Shown here piece after piece: positions 48,830-59,000 of a DNA stretch of 64,000 nt (position 1 is its first letter; every line of letters starts with the position of its first letter). The DNA is from Nocardia wallacei (GTDB lineage Bacteria > Actinomycetota > Actinomycetes > Mycobacteriales > Mycobacteriaceae). The stretch spans positions 868,001 through 932,000 of the forward strand of contig NZ_AP023396.1 of NCBI RefSeq assembly GCF_014466955.1, read 5' to 3'. The position numbers and the translations under genes are program-made. The notes under the pieces were generated by a model. That model ran no database searches. It saw nothing but the letters and a program-made list of their open reading frames with translations, and had not been told where the DNA came from.

Positions 48830-51800
48830 GCGGCCCGGGCGGCGGTGCGAGCCGGCGGCCGCTGTCGGCGGGCCAGCGCCGCATCTGGTTCCTGCAGACC
48901 CGCGACCCCGAGGACACCACGCTCAACACCTGCGCGGTGTTCCGCCTGCGCGGCGCGGTGGACGCCGCACGGCTGCGCGCGGCGATCGACGCGGTCGCCG
49001 CCCGGCACGAAATCCTGCGCAGCACCTACCTTTCCGACGCGGAGGGCGAGCCCCACCGCGTCGTGCGCGCCGACGCGGCCCCCGCCTGGCAGGAATCGGA
49101 CATCTCGGAACTGCCGCAGGCGAGCCGCGCCCGCCGCCTGGAGGTCCTGGTGCGCCGCGCGGCCGCCCGGCCCTTCGACCCGACCACCGAGTCACCGCTG
49201 CGATGCCTGCTGATCCGCACGGCCGCAACCGAATACGCCTTCGCGCTGATAACACACGCCATCGGCTGGGACGACGACTCCTGGCCCCTCTTCTGCGACG
49301 AGGTCACCCACACCTACGACAACACCCCCACCGAGCCCAACCCTGCCGCCGTCGTGGGTGACAGCGGCGTTACGGGGGGCGAGGTAGCCCACGCCTACGG
49401 CAACACTGCCGCAGAGCCCAACCTCGATGCCATCGTGGGCGACAGCAGCTTTACGGGAGGTGAGGTAGCCCACGCCTACGGCAACACTGCCGCAGAGCCC
49501 ATCCTTGGTGCCGTCGTGGGTGACAGCGGCGTTACGGGGAGCGAGGTAGCCCACGCCTACGGCAATACGCCAACCGAGCCCAACCTTGGTGCCGTCGTGG
49601 GTGACAGCGGCGTTACGGGGGCGGGGGATGCGGTCGAGCACGGCGGCATGACGGCCGACGGTGGTGCGGTAGACGACGGCGTCGAGTATTGGCGGCGGGT
49701 GTTGCGGCCGCTGCCGCAGCCGTTGGAGTTGCCGGGGCGGACGGTGCCGCCAGGATCGGGGTCACCGCGGGCGGGTCGACGCAGCCGCGGGCTGTCCGCC
49801 GAATCGGTCGACCGCGCCGAGGGCTTCGCGCGGGCGCAGGGCACGACGCTGTTCGCGGTGCTGCTCGCGGCCTACGACGTGCTCCTGCATCGGTATACCG
49901 CGGCGACGGATTTCCTGGTCTCCGTCCCGGTTTCGCTGCGCGCGGGGAACGAGGGCATCGGGTACTTCGGCAACTCGCTGCTGCTGCGCGCCGCCGTGCG
50001 CCCCACCGACACCTTCGCCGAACTCACCGCGGCCGTGGGCGCTGCCGTCGCCGCCGCCCGGACCCATCGCGGCGTGGGCATCGATCGGGTGGTGCGCGAG
50101 GTCAATCCGGAACGCGGAGGCGGCCGGGACGGGCTCGAGCAGCTCGTCCGCACCGCGTTCGGGGTGCGGGACCGGCTGCCGCGCTTCGCCTTCGACGGTC
50201 TCGCGAGCGAGCTGCTCGAGTTCGGCAGCCCGGGCACCCGGATCCCGTTGTCGCTCACGGTGATCCTGGACGCCGCCGGCGCCCGCGTCGAAGCCGAGTA
50301 TCAGGCGGATCTGCTCGAGGACCGGATTGTCGAGCAAGTGCTCACCCACTACGTGCGGCTGCTGGAGACCGCTCCCGCCCAGCCGCGGCGGCGGATCGGG
50401 GATCTCGACATGTTCGGCGGCGAGGACCGCGCGGGCATCCTGGCCCGGTCGCACGGGGAACTGGTCGCGTCGGAGCCCACCACGTTGGTGGCGCTGTTCG
50501 AACGCAGCGTCGCCCGCGCGCCGGACGCCACGGCGCTCGTCAGCGCGGCCGACGGCGACCGGGAGTACACCTACGACGGGCTCGACCGGCGCGCGAACCG
50601 GCTGGCGCACGGGCTGATCCGCCGAGGCGTCGGCCCGGAGGATGTCGTCGGACTGCGGCTGACCACCTCGGTCGATTTCGTCGTCGCCGTGCTGGCCGTG
50701 CTCAAGACAGGCGCCGCCTACCTGCCGATCGACCCGGCCTATCCCGCCGAGCGCATCGATCGGATGGTCGCCGACGCGCATCCGCGATTCGTTCTGGGCC
50801 ACGAGGAAATGCGCGCGGCCGAGAACGCGGCGGCGTTGCCCGACACCGCCCCCACCGACGCCGACCGGGTGCGTCCGCTGCGGCCGGACAACCTCGCCTA
50901 TGTCATCTACACCTCCGGCTCCACCGGCACCCCCAAGGGCGTCCCGGTGGCGCACGCCGCGATCGCCGAGCACGTGGCGGGTTTCTGCGCGGAATGGGGG
51001 ATGCAGGCGCGGGACCGCCTGCTGCAGTCGTCGTCGGTGAGCTTCGACGCGTCGCTGCTCGACCTGTTCGTCACGCTGACCCTCGGCGCCTGCCTGGTGG
51101 TTCCGAAGCCCGACGCCTTCCGCGACATTCCCTACGTCGCCGACCTGATCTCCCGCTGCGGCGTGACCGTGCTGCACATGGTCCCGTCGCTGCTGCGGAC
51201 GTTCCTGATGCTGCCCGAGGTGAACCAGTGGCGGGCGCTGCGGCACGTCCCGGTCGGTGGCGAGGCGCTGCACGGAGAGGTCGCCGACCGCTTCGCCGGG
51301 GTGTTCGACGCCGAACTGCGCAACCACTACGGCCCCACCGAGGCCGTCGTCTCGGCGACGCACCTGACCGTCGAGGGCCCGCAGGGCACCCGGATCGTGC
51401 CGATCGGGCACCCCAACCGCAATGTGTACGTCTACCTGCTCGACGAGCGGTTGCAGTTGGTGCCCGCCGGCGTCGTCGGCGAGATCTACCTCGGCGGAAC
51501 ACAATTGGCGCGCGGTTACCTGCGGCGCACCGGGGCGACGGCGGAGCGCTTCGTGGCCGACCCGTTCCAGCCGGGCCGCCGCCTGTACCGCACCGGAGAT
51601 CTGGCGCGCCGCAATGTGCGCGGCGAACTCGAATTCCTCGGCCGCGCCGACGAACAGGTGAAGGTGCGCGGCTACCGGATCGAGCTCGGCGAGGTAGAGG
51701 TCACCGTCGCGAGCCACCCGGCGGTGGCGCAGTGCGTGGCGACGGCAGTGCCGGACAAGGCGATCGGCACCGTGCTGGCGGCCTACGTCGTCCCGGCGGC

Positions 51801-52230
51801 CGACGCTGATGTCGACATCGACGCGGTGCGCGCGCACGCCGCGGCGGTGCTGCCGGAGTACATGGTGCCCAGCGCTTTCGCGGTGATCGACGAGATCCCG
51901 CTCACCGAACACGGCAAGCTCGACCGGCGCGCGCTGCCCCGTCCCGCGCCCGCGAGCGTCGAGCTGTACCGGGAACCGGTGACCGCCACCGAGATCCGGC
52001 TCGCCGAACTGTTCGCGCAGTTGTTCGGGGCCGACCGGGTCGGTGCCGACGACTCGTTCTTCGACCTCGGCGGCCACTCGTTGCTGGCGGCCCGGCTGCT
52101 CGCCCGCATCCGCGCCGAATTCGATGTCGAGATCGGGGTGCGGGTGCTGTTCGAGACCCCGACTGTGGGCGGCCTGGCGGCGCTGGTGGAGGCGGCCGCG
52201 GCCCGCAACACACCGCTGGAGGTGGGCTGA
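48826..52230 (+). CDS. NRPS module C*-A-T with degenerate C domain and internal repeats
   Basis: Protein of 1134 residues from ATG 48826, overlapping the formyltransferase stop. The C-like domain starts RRPLSAGQRRIWFLQT; where HHxxxDG is expected it reads THAIGWDDDSW (about 143-153), so the catalytic His pair is not intact. Directly after come four 27-residue repeats (159-266) derived from the native helix EVTHTY. The A domain (about 575-1040) is intact: [44 protein letters not shown]. The hand-read code is DALHPGHVSK and I cannot assign it. The T domain has GGHSLL (Ser about 1085). It may activate a formyl-hydroxy amino acid as first residue, with the broken C domain structural only. Confidence 0.92.
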   Translation: MSGPGGGASRRPLSAGQRRIWFLQTRDPEDTTLNTCAVFRLRGAVDAARLRAAIDAVAARHEILRSTYLSDAEGEPHRVVRADAAPAWQESDISELPQASRARRLEVLVRRAAARPFDPTTESPLRCLLIRTAATEYAFALITHAIGWDDDSWPLFCDEVTHTYDNTPTEPNPAAVVGDSGVTGGEVAHAYGNTAAEPNLDAIVGDSSFTGGEVAHAYGNTAAEPILGAVVGDSGVTGSEVAHAYGNTPTEPNLGAVVGDSGVTGAGDAVEHGGMTADGGAVDDGVEYWRRVLRPLPQPLELPGRTVPPGSGSPRAGRRSRGLSAESVDRAEGFARAQGTTLFAVLLAAYDVLLHRYTAATDFLVSVPVSLRAGNEGIGYFGNSLLLRAAVRPTDTFAELTAAVGAAVAAARTHRGVGIDRVVREVNPERGGGRDGLEQLVRTAFGVRDRLPRFAFDGLASELLEFGSPGTRIPLSLTVILDAAGARVEAEYQADLLEDRIVEQVLTHYVRLLETAPAQPRRRIGDLDMFGGEDRAGILARSHGELVASEPTTLVALFERSVARAPDATALVSAADGDREYTYDGLDRRANRLAHGLIRRGVGPEDVVGLRLTTSVDFVVAVLAVLKTGAAYLPIDPAYPAERIDRMVADAHPRFVLGHEEMRAAENAAALPDTAPTDADRVRPLRPDNLAYVIYTSGSTGTPKGVPVAHAAIAEHVAGFCAEWGMQARDRLLQSSSVSFDASLLDLFVTLTLGACLVVPKPDAFRDIPYVADLISRCGVTVLHMVPSLLRTFLMLPEVNQWRALRHVPVGGEALHGEVADRFAGVFDAELRNHYGPTEAVVSATHLTVEGPQGTRIVPIGHPNRNVYVYLLDERLQLVPAGVVGEIYLGGTQLARGYLRRTGATAERFVADPFQPGRRLYRTGDLARRNVRGELEFLGRADEQVKVRGYRIELGEVEVTVASHPAVAQCVATAVPDKAIGTVLAAYVVPAADADVDIDAVRAHAAAVLPEYMVPSAFAVIDEIPLTEHGKLDRRALPRPAPASVELYREPVTATEIRLAELFAQLFGADRVGADDSFFDLGGHSLLAARLLARIRAEFDVEIGVRVLFETPTVGGLAALVEAAAARNTPLEVG
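49300..49623 (+). repeat. four in-frame 81-bp tandem repeats inside an NRPS C domain
   Basis: Units begin at 49300, 49381, 49462 and 49543. Each encodes 27 residues beginning EV(A/T)H(A/T)Y and ending near VVGDSGVTG. Copies 2-4 are closer to each other than to copy 1. Reading frame is kept throughout. Confidence 0.95.
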
Positions 52231-53342
52231 TGCTCGGCGTGATGTCCGGGATGGCCGGGGCGCGAACGGTTTCCGGGCTGACACCGGCGCTGCGGCAGCG
52301 GCTGCTGGAGGAATGGGCGACCGGGGTGGAACCGTCGGACGTGGTGGGCCTCCCCCGATTACTGCGCCGGGCCTGGGCCGTACCGGTCGCCCGGCCCGCG
52401 GTGCGCTGTGGTGACGACCGTCTCGACTACGGCGAGTTGTGCGCCCGCGTCGGCAGATCGGCCGGTACGCGGTCGGCGCCTGCCGCCGGTGCGGAGCAGG
52501 CTGTGCGGCTGCTCGCGCTTCCGGCCGTGCACGACGGCGGCCTGATTCGGCTCGGTGCGGGGAGCCGGAGCGTGGCCGTGACCGCCGGTGCGGTGGCCGT
52601 CGCGGTCGCCGACCGCTGCGCGGTGGCGGCCGAACAGCGTTGGGAGTGGGCCGATCCCGCGCTCGGCTCGCCCGACGTACGGCTCGTCGTCGCGCCGTGG
52701 GACAGCGTCGGCACGCTGGTGGAGCTGCTCGCCGCGATCGCGGACGGGGCGACGCTGGTGGTCCCGACCGACGCCCAGCGCACGGATCCGGTGGCGCTGA
52801 CCGAATTGATCAGCGCGCGTTCGGTGACCCACGTGGTCGCCTCGCCCGCGGACCTCGCGGGCCTGCGCGGCTGCGGCCTGCCCACGGTGCGACGCTGGGA
52901 CGTCGTCGGAACACAGTGCCCCGCAGGGCTGTCCGACCGGCTGCGCGCCTCGTCGCCGGAGGCGGTGACGAGTTTCGGCTACGCACTGCCGGTGTACGCC
53001 GGTCCCGTCGCCCGCGGGCCGCTCGACGGCAGCGGCCGCGCCCGGCCGATCCCCGGCGCCCGGCTGCTGGTGCTCGACGACTACCGGCAGCCGGTGCCGC
53101 CGGGCGTGGTGGGGGAGGTCTACGCCGGGGGCGCCGCGCTGATGGAAGACGGCGCCCGGCCCGCCGCGAGCCGCTTCCTCGCCGATCCCTTTCCGGTCGA
53201 AGGAGTTTCGCCCCGGCTGTATCGGACCGGCGCGCGGGCGCGCTGGACCGCGGACGGCTGGCTGGTCCTCGCGGACGGCCTCGGTGCGGCTCCGCCGCGG
53301 CAGCTGGTGGGCCGACTCACCTCCACAACCTTATTAGCTTAG
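52230..53342 (+). CDS. free-standing degraded adenylation domain (pseudo-A)
   Basis: Protein of 370 residues, start overlapping the preceding stop (TGATG). The layout is that of an A-domain large subdomain: LDYGELCARVGR, LVVPTDAQRTDPVALTELIS, SVTHVVASPADL, PGARLLVLDDYRQPVPPGVV, GEVYAGGAAL and PRLYRTGARARWTADGWLVL. The essential parts are missing: no TSGSTG phosphate loop, FGYALPV in place of YGPTE, TGA in place of the ribose-binding TGD, and no C-terminal A8-A10 subdomain with the catalytic Lys. It should not adenylate anything. Keeping frame and codon use suggests selection for a structural or partner role. An iron box overlaps its last codons. Confidence 0.82.
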   Translation: MLGVMSGMAGARTVSGLTPALRQRLLEEWATGVEPSDVVGLPRLLRRAWAVPVARPAVRCGDDRLDYGELCARVGRSAGTRSAPAAGAEQAVRLLALPAVHDGGLIRLGAGSRSVAVTAGAVAVAVADRCAVAAEQRWEWADPALGSPDVRLVVAPWDSVGTLVELLAAIADGATLVVPTDAQRTDPVALTELISARSVTHVVASPADLAGLRGCGLPTVRRWDVVGTQCPAGLSDRLRASSPEAVTSFGYALPVYAGPVARGPLDGSGRARPIPGARLLVLDDYRQPVPPGVVGEVYAGGAALMEDGARPAASRFLADPFPVEGVSPRLYRTGARARWTADGWLVLADGLGAAPPRQLVGRLTSTTLLA

Positions 53343-53352
53343 CCTAAGCTAC
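53334..53352 (+). promoter_or_regulatory. IdeR/DtxR iron box before the lipoprotein gene
   Basis: TTAGCTTAGCCTAAGCTAC contains a perfect palindrome with 8-base arms around a central C (53335-53351) and closely follows the DtxR-family consensus. It overlaps the stop of the pseudo-A gene and lies 50 bases before the lipoprotein ATG, marking a third iron-controlled promoter. Confidence 0.78.
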
Positions 53353-53402
53353 CAGATCGAGGGTCCGTGTATTCGGCGGATCGTGAAGAAGGAGCTGACG
53401 GA

Positions 53403-54410
53403 ATGAACCCTGGTCGAACACTCGCGAGGCGGCCCTTCGGGCGCCGTGCGCGGGCCGCAGCGCGGCGCACCGTCATGGCCGCAATGGCACTGGGGCTCGT
53501 CCTGGGCGCGGCCGCGTGCGGGTCGAGCGACAGCACGTCCGGGTCGGGCGACGCGGTGACCATCAAACACACCATGGGCGAGGCCACCATCGAGGGCACG
53601 CCCGAACGGGTGGTCACGATCGGCCCGCAGTGGCTCGACGCCGCGGTGGCGCTGGGTGTCACGCCCGTCGGCTACCTGGTGCCCGGCGCCGCGCCCGGGC
53701 AGACGGTGCCCTGGCTGCCGCAGTCGCTGGCCCAGCAATCGAAGGCGCTGACCGCCGGTGGCGACGTCGCCGAGCAGATCGCCGCGCTGAACCCGGATCT
53801 CATCGTGGCCCCCGGCTACATGATGGACAAGGCCATGTACGACAAGCTGTCCAAGCTGGCGCCCACGATCGGCCCGCTGACCAGCGCCCAGATCGACCCC
53901 TGGGAAGACCAGACGACCGCGCTCGGCAAGGCCTTGCGCAAGGAGTCGGCGGCCGAACAGGTGATCGCCGATGTGCACGGCAAGATCGACGCCGTCGCCG
54001 CGCGGCACCCGGGCTTGCGCGGCAAGACCTTCCTCACCTGCATGCTGACCACCCCGACCCAGCTCATGGTGCTCGCTGACCCGAAAGACGGTTCCGCCCA
54101 GGCATTCACGCGGATGGGGCTGACCATGCCGGAGAAGCTGGTGGCGGAGGCGCCCAGCGGAGGCCGGCTGGCGCTGTCGCCGGAGCGGCTGGGCGACCTG
54201 ACCGCCGATCTGCTGGTCTGTGGCGCCGCACCGGGCCTGGAGGCGAAGTTCAAGCAACTGCCCGGCTACGCGGAGTTGCCGTCGGTGCGCCAGGGCGGCA
54301 TCGCCTTCGTCGACATGATCACGATCAACGCCATCAACGTGCCGACCGCGCTGTCGCTGCCGTACGTGCTCGACAAGCTGGAACCGACGCTCGCGAACGT
54401 CGGGAAGTGA
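53403..54410 (+). CDS. iron-siderophore ABC-transporter binding lipoprotein
   Basis: Protein of 335 residues with a lipoprotein signal (LGLVLGAAAC, Cys about 39, after a basic N-terminus) and a FepB/FhuD-like periplasmic-binding fold: ATIEGTPERVVTIGPQWLDA, then AALNPDLIVAPGYM. It should capture the ferric siderophore outside the membrane and pass it to a permease. The matching permease is not in the window. A good AAGGAG site precedes ATG 53403, and its own iron box lies upstream. Confidence 0.9.
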   Translation: MNPGRTLARRPFGRRARAAARRTVMAAMALGLVLGAAACGSSDSTSGSGDAVTIKHTMGEATIEGTPERVVTIGPQWLDAAVALGVTPVGYLVPGAAPGQTVPWLPQSLAQQSKALTAGGDVAEQIAALNPDLIVAPGYMMDKAMYDKLSKLAPTIGPLTSAQIDPWEDQTTALGKALRKESAAEQVIADVHGKIDAVAARHPGLRGKTFLTCMLTTPTQLMVLADPKDGSAQAFTRMGLTMPEKLVAEAPSGGRLALSPERLGDLTADLLVCGAAPGLEAKFKQLPGYAELPSVRQGGIAFVDMITINAINVPTALSLPYVLDKLEPTLANVGK

Positions 54411-54419
54411 GGGACCGTC

Positions 54420-56069
54420 ATGCCTGATTCACCTCGATCCGACCGCGGCATCCCGCTGACGTTGGCCCAGCAGGCGGCGCTGCTGCCGGAACGCATGCGC
54501 CGCACCCCGGCGTCCGATCTCGCTGTCACACTGGAGATTTCGCCCGGACTCGATGCCGCGGCGCTGGACCGTGCCGCGGTGGCGGTGCTCGCGCAGCACG
54601 AGATCCTGCGGACGGTGTACCCCGACGATCGCCGGATTCCCTATCAGCGTGTCGTTCCCGCGCCGGAATCGGTGGTCGAGGTCGTCGAGACCGGCGAGCC
54701 CGAACTAGCGGCCGCGCTGGCCGCCGACGCGGACCACCGGTTCGACCTGCTGAGCGAGCTGCCGGTGCGAATCCGGTTGTACCGCTTGCCGGATCGCCAG
54801 GTGCTGTCGATCGTCGCGCACCCGGTGGCCGCCGATGATCGGTCGCTCGAGCTGCTGGTGGCGGCGCTGTTCGCGGCGTACGACGGCGCTGCCGTGGCCC
54901 CCGCGCCGCAGTACCGCACCTTCGCCCTCGCCCAACTGAAGACGCTGGCGGGCACCGTATCCGACGACGCGGGGCTGGCCCACTGGCTGCAGCGGCTGGC
55001 GGATCTGCCCGAGCGCGCGGACCTCACCGACGCGGAGCCGGGTACCGAACCGGTGCGGCGCAGGGTATTCCGCGTCGCGCCCGGCTCGATCGCCGGTGCG
55101 ACCACCGAGGCGGCGTTCGCCGCGGTGGTGGCGCACGTGCTGAGCGCGGCGGGCATGGGCGACGATATCGCCGTCGGCATCGCGGATCCCGACCGCGAAG
55201 GCGCCGCGACCGCGTTCGGCAACTTCACCAATCACCTTGTGCTGCGCCTCGATCCGACCGGTGGCCGCCCCGCGCGGCAACTCGTGGAGCAGGCCGCCGC
55301 GCAGGTGGACGAGGCCCGCGCGCACACCGGCACCCGCATCGAGCGCATCACCCATCAGATGCGTGGCATGGCGGCGGTGTCCAGCGGCTCGCTGTTCCAG
55401 GCGCTGGTGACCGTGCGTCCCGCCGCCCCGCTGGTCCCCGAGACTGCGGGCCGGACGGTGCGTGAACTCGCCCGCCGGACCGCCCGGCCGCACGGGGTCG
55501 ACGTCGTGGTGGACGTCGTCACCGACGCCGAGGGCGCGACCGTGACCGTGGATTTCGCCCCGGCGCTCGCCGCCCACCCTGAAGTCGGCGGGCTCGCCGA
55601 AGCGCTCGAGCAGACCTACGCGCAGTGGGCCGCGGCGCCGGAGAGCTCGGTGGCCCCGGTCGCCGCGCCCGCGCTGTACACCCGCGACGAGATGCCGGAG
55701 CCGGGCGTCACGGGACTCGGCGGCGCCCCGCGCACCGACGCGGAACGGCTGCTCGCCGAGGCCATCCGCGAGATTCTCGAGCTCGACGAGGACGACGAGG
55801 TCGGGCGCAAGGACACCTTCTTCTCGCTGGGCGGTGACAGCATCGCCGCGCTGCGGCTGGTCACGCTGCTCGGCGAGCGCGGGCACACCCTGGACGTGCA
55901 GAAGGTTTTCGAGTTCCCGGCGCTGCACGAACTCGCCGAACAGCTGGAGTCCGCCGATCCGGCGGCCGCTGCCGCCGCGGCTGCGGCTCCTGAGGTGGCG
56001 CCGATGGCCGCCTCGGGTCTGGACCCGGCTGCGCTGCAGGCCCTCGGCCGGAAGTTCGCCGCACAGTGA
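54420..56069 (+). CDS. NRPS protein with degenerate condensation domain and carrier (C*-T)
   Basis: Protein of 549 residues. The C-like domain covers about 10-420 (IPLTLAQQAALLPERMR, VLAQHEILRTVYPDD). Its active-site motif reads AHPVAADDRS in place of HHxxxDG, so the catalytic second His is lost. The carrier domain at about 455-525 is normal: KDTFFSLGGDSIAALRLVTL, Ser about 473. There is no A domain, so the carrier must be loaded in trans or stay a docking element. It follows the lipoprotein by 9 bases and overlaps the next NRPS start. Confidence 0.88.
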   Translation: MPDSPRSDRGIPLTLAQQAALLPERMRRTPASDLAVTLEISPGLDAAALDRAAVAVLAQHEILRTVYPDDRRIPYQRVVPAPESVVEVVETGEPELAAALAADADHRFDLLSELPVRIRLYRLPDRQVLSIVAHPVAADDRSLELLVAALFAAYDGAAVAPAPQYRTFALAQLKTLAGTVSDDAGLAHWLQRLADLPERADLTDAEPGTEPVRRRVFRVAPGSIAGATTEAAFAAVVAHVLSAAGMGDDIAVGIADPDREGAATAFGNFTNHLVLRLDPTGGRPARQLVEQAAAQVDEARAHTGTRIERITHQMRGMAAVSSGSLFQALVTVRPAAPLVPETAGRTVRELARRTARPHGVDVVVDVVTDAEGATVTVDFAPALAAHPEVGGLAEALEQTYAQWAAAPESSVAPVAAPALYTRDEMPEPGVTGLGGAPRTDAERLLAEAIREILELDEDDEVGRKDTFFSLGGDSIAALRLVTLLGERGHTLDVQKVFEFPALHELAEQLESADPAAAAAAAAAPEVAPMAASGLDPAALQALGRKFAAQ

Positions 56070-59000
56070 CCGTCGAGATCCGCGACGTGGTCGCGCTGTC
56101 CCCGCTGCAGCGCGGACTGTATTCGGTGAGTTCGATCTCGCGCGGCGGTGACCCCTACCTGGTCACCTTCGCGGTGCGGGTCGAGGGGCTGACCGATCTG
56201 CCCGCGCTGCGGCGCGCGTTCGACGAATTGCTCGACCGCTACCCGCATCTCGGGGCGTCGGTGCTGGCCGAGGACGTGCCGCATCCGGTGCTCGTCATCA
56301 CCTCCGCCGGGCGGATCGGCTGGCGCGAGGTCGATCTGCGCACCGCCGCCGACCCGGAAGCGGCGGCGCGGCAACTGTATTGGGACGAGGCGCGGCGACC
56401 GCTGGATCTCGCCGCCGGGCCGCTGTTTCGAGTAGTGGCGGCACGGGTGGGCGGGGCGGACTACGAGTTGGTCTGCACCGCACACCATATCGTCGTCGAC
56501 GGCTGGTCCATCCCGCTGCTGTTCTCCGACCTGATCGCGCTGCACAGCGGGGCCGGGGGCGCATTGCCGCCCGCGCCGCCGCTGCGTGAGCACGCGGCCT
56601 GGCTGGCAACCCGCGACACCGCGGCATCCGCGCGGGCCTGGGCGGCCGCGCTGGCCGGACTCGCGCCGATGCCGATGCTCGGACCGCCGGCGCCGCCCGA
56701 GGTGGAACTGCCGGTCGTCGGCGAGGCCCGGCTGGACTCGCGGGCCACGGACGCGCTGCTCGCCTGGGCGCGCGGGCGCGGGCTCACCCTCAACACCCTG
56801 CTCCAAATGGCCTGGGCGCGTATCGTTTCCGGCCTCACCGGTCGAGACGACGTGGTATTCGGGCAGACCACCTCCGGCCGGGACGCGTCGCTGCCCAATG
56901 CCGAGCGACTCGTCGGGGCCCTGGTCACCACCATTCCCGTGCGGGTGCGGATGGACGATCGCGATCCGGGCGAGATCGGCGCCCGGCTGCAGCGCGAGGT
57001 CGCGCGACTACGCGCGCACGAGTACCTGGGAATCGCGGAGATCACCCGGGCGGCCGGCGCGGGCCAGCTGTTCGACACGCTGCTGGTCTTCGAGAACTCG
57101 CCGGTCGGCGCGGTAACCGCCGGTATGCCGATGGGCCGCGGGGCGACCATGACCCCCCGCCGCGTCGACTCGCCGAGCCACTACCCGATCGCGGTGGTGC
57201 CGGTGCTCGAGCACGGCGTCCTGATCTGCCGCGTCGAGATCCGGCCGGACGTGGTGGCGCAGTTCGACCCCGACCGGATGGCGCGGCGAGTCCTCGCCGT
57301 GGCCCGCCGGATCACCGAGACGACGCGGGCCTGTGCTGTCGATGTGCTGCTGGACGACGAGCCCGCGGCATTGACGGCGGGCGGGTACTCCGTGCCGGGC
57401 TTACCTGAGTCGGCCGATGGTCTTGCCGGAGGAACGCGGGTCGCCCGAGCGGTAACCGGCGGGGCGGCCGGGACCGATACGGGCGATACCGCCGTGGACG
57501 TCCCGGGCACATTGCTCGATGTCGCGGCGAGCGTGGCGGAGCGTGTGGCCGTGGTGGACGGGGCGGGCGCGCACACCTTCGAGGAGTTCGGTTCGGCTGT
57601 GCGCACTTCGGCGGCCGACCTGAGGGCCGCCGGAGTGCGTCCCGGCGACGCCGTCGCGGTCATGCTGCCACGGGACCGCCGAGTCCTGCACGCGCCCTTC
57701 GCCGTCGGGTACGCGGGTGCGACGTGCGTGCATGTGGATCCGGCAACGCCTGCCGATCGGCTCGCCTACATGCTCGAAACCGCCGGTGCGCGAGTCATTC
57801 TCGCAGAGGAGGCGCGGGCGGATGTGATTGCGGAGGTTCGTGCCTCGGGCATCGACTGCCTGCACGCGGTTCCGGACAACAACGGACGCCTCCGTGTCCC
57901 TGACAACGGAGGAAATTTCCGTTTCGCGAACGACTCCGGCGAGCAAGCGGTTTCGGAATCCGGATCCGCTGCGTCACCTACGGAATCGCGCGCTCCCTTC
58001 TACGTCGTGTTCACCTCCGGCACCACCGGCCGCCCGAAAGGCGTTGCGGTCTCGCATAGTTCGCTGCTCAACCACTGGGCGAATCACGAGCGCCGCATCT
58101 TCGCGCCGACCGCGGCGGCGTCGGGCCGGCAGTTGCGCGTCGGGCACGGCTGGTCGACCGGTTTCGACGCCGCGTGGCAGCCCACGGTGGCGTTGTTGAG
58201 CGGGCACACCGTGGTGCTGCTCGGCGACGAGGTGCGCACCGACGCCGAACGCATCGTGGCGGCGATCGAAGACCACGGGATCGACATCTTCGACACCTCA
58301 CCGTCCATGCTGAACCGCCTGATCGCCGCCGGTCTGTTCCGCGCGGGCGACGGCGGTGAAACCTGCCCGCTGGCGGTACTCGCCCTCGGCGGCGAGGCCA
58401 TCGGCCCCGACACCTGGCGGCGCCTGCGGGGCCTCCCGGCCACCCGCGTGATCAACTTCTACGGTCCCACCGAGACGACGGTGGAAGCACTGATGGCCGA
58501 CGTGCACGACCATGCCGCACCGACCATCGGCCGCCCCTTCGACGGCATGAAAGCCGAAGTGCTGGACCATCGCCTGCGCCCGGTCCCGTCCGGCGGCACC
58601 GGCGAGCTGTACCTGTCCGGCCCGCAACTGGCCCTCGGTTATCTCGGCAGACCCGGCGCCACCGCGGCGGCATTCGTGGCGGGCCCGAACGGAAGGCGTT
58701 ACCGCACCGGCGATCTGGTGCGCCGCGCCGCCGCCGGCACTCTCGCCTACGAGGGCCGCGTCGACAGCCAGGTGAAGATCAACGGCTATCGCGTCGAACC
58801 CGACGAGGTGACCGTCGTGCTGCGCGAGCTCGACGGGGTGCGGCACGCCGCGGCCCTGGCGTTCACCGAGAACGGCCGTACCCGCCTGGGGGCGCTGGTG
58901 GTCGGCACACCCTCGGCGGGCCGCATCCGCGCGGCGCTGGCCCGCCGCCTGCCGCAGTTCATGGTGCCGACGCGGATCGTGCACGTCGACGAGATCCCGT

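Noticed and set aside
49300..49623. CRISPR-like array
   Set aside because: Repeats are contiguous 81-bp units without spacers and keep the NRPS reading frame.
49762..52284. 840-codon minus-strand frame opposite the C*-A-T NRPS, and similar ones at 58298-60334 and 60331-62349
   Set aside because: Antisense shadows of strongly supported genes; composition is unnatural and no motifs are present.
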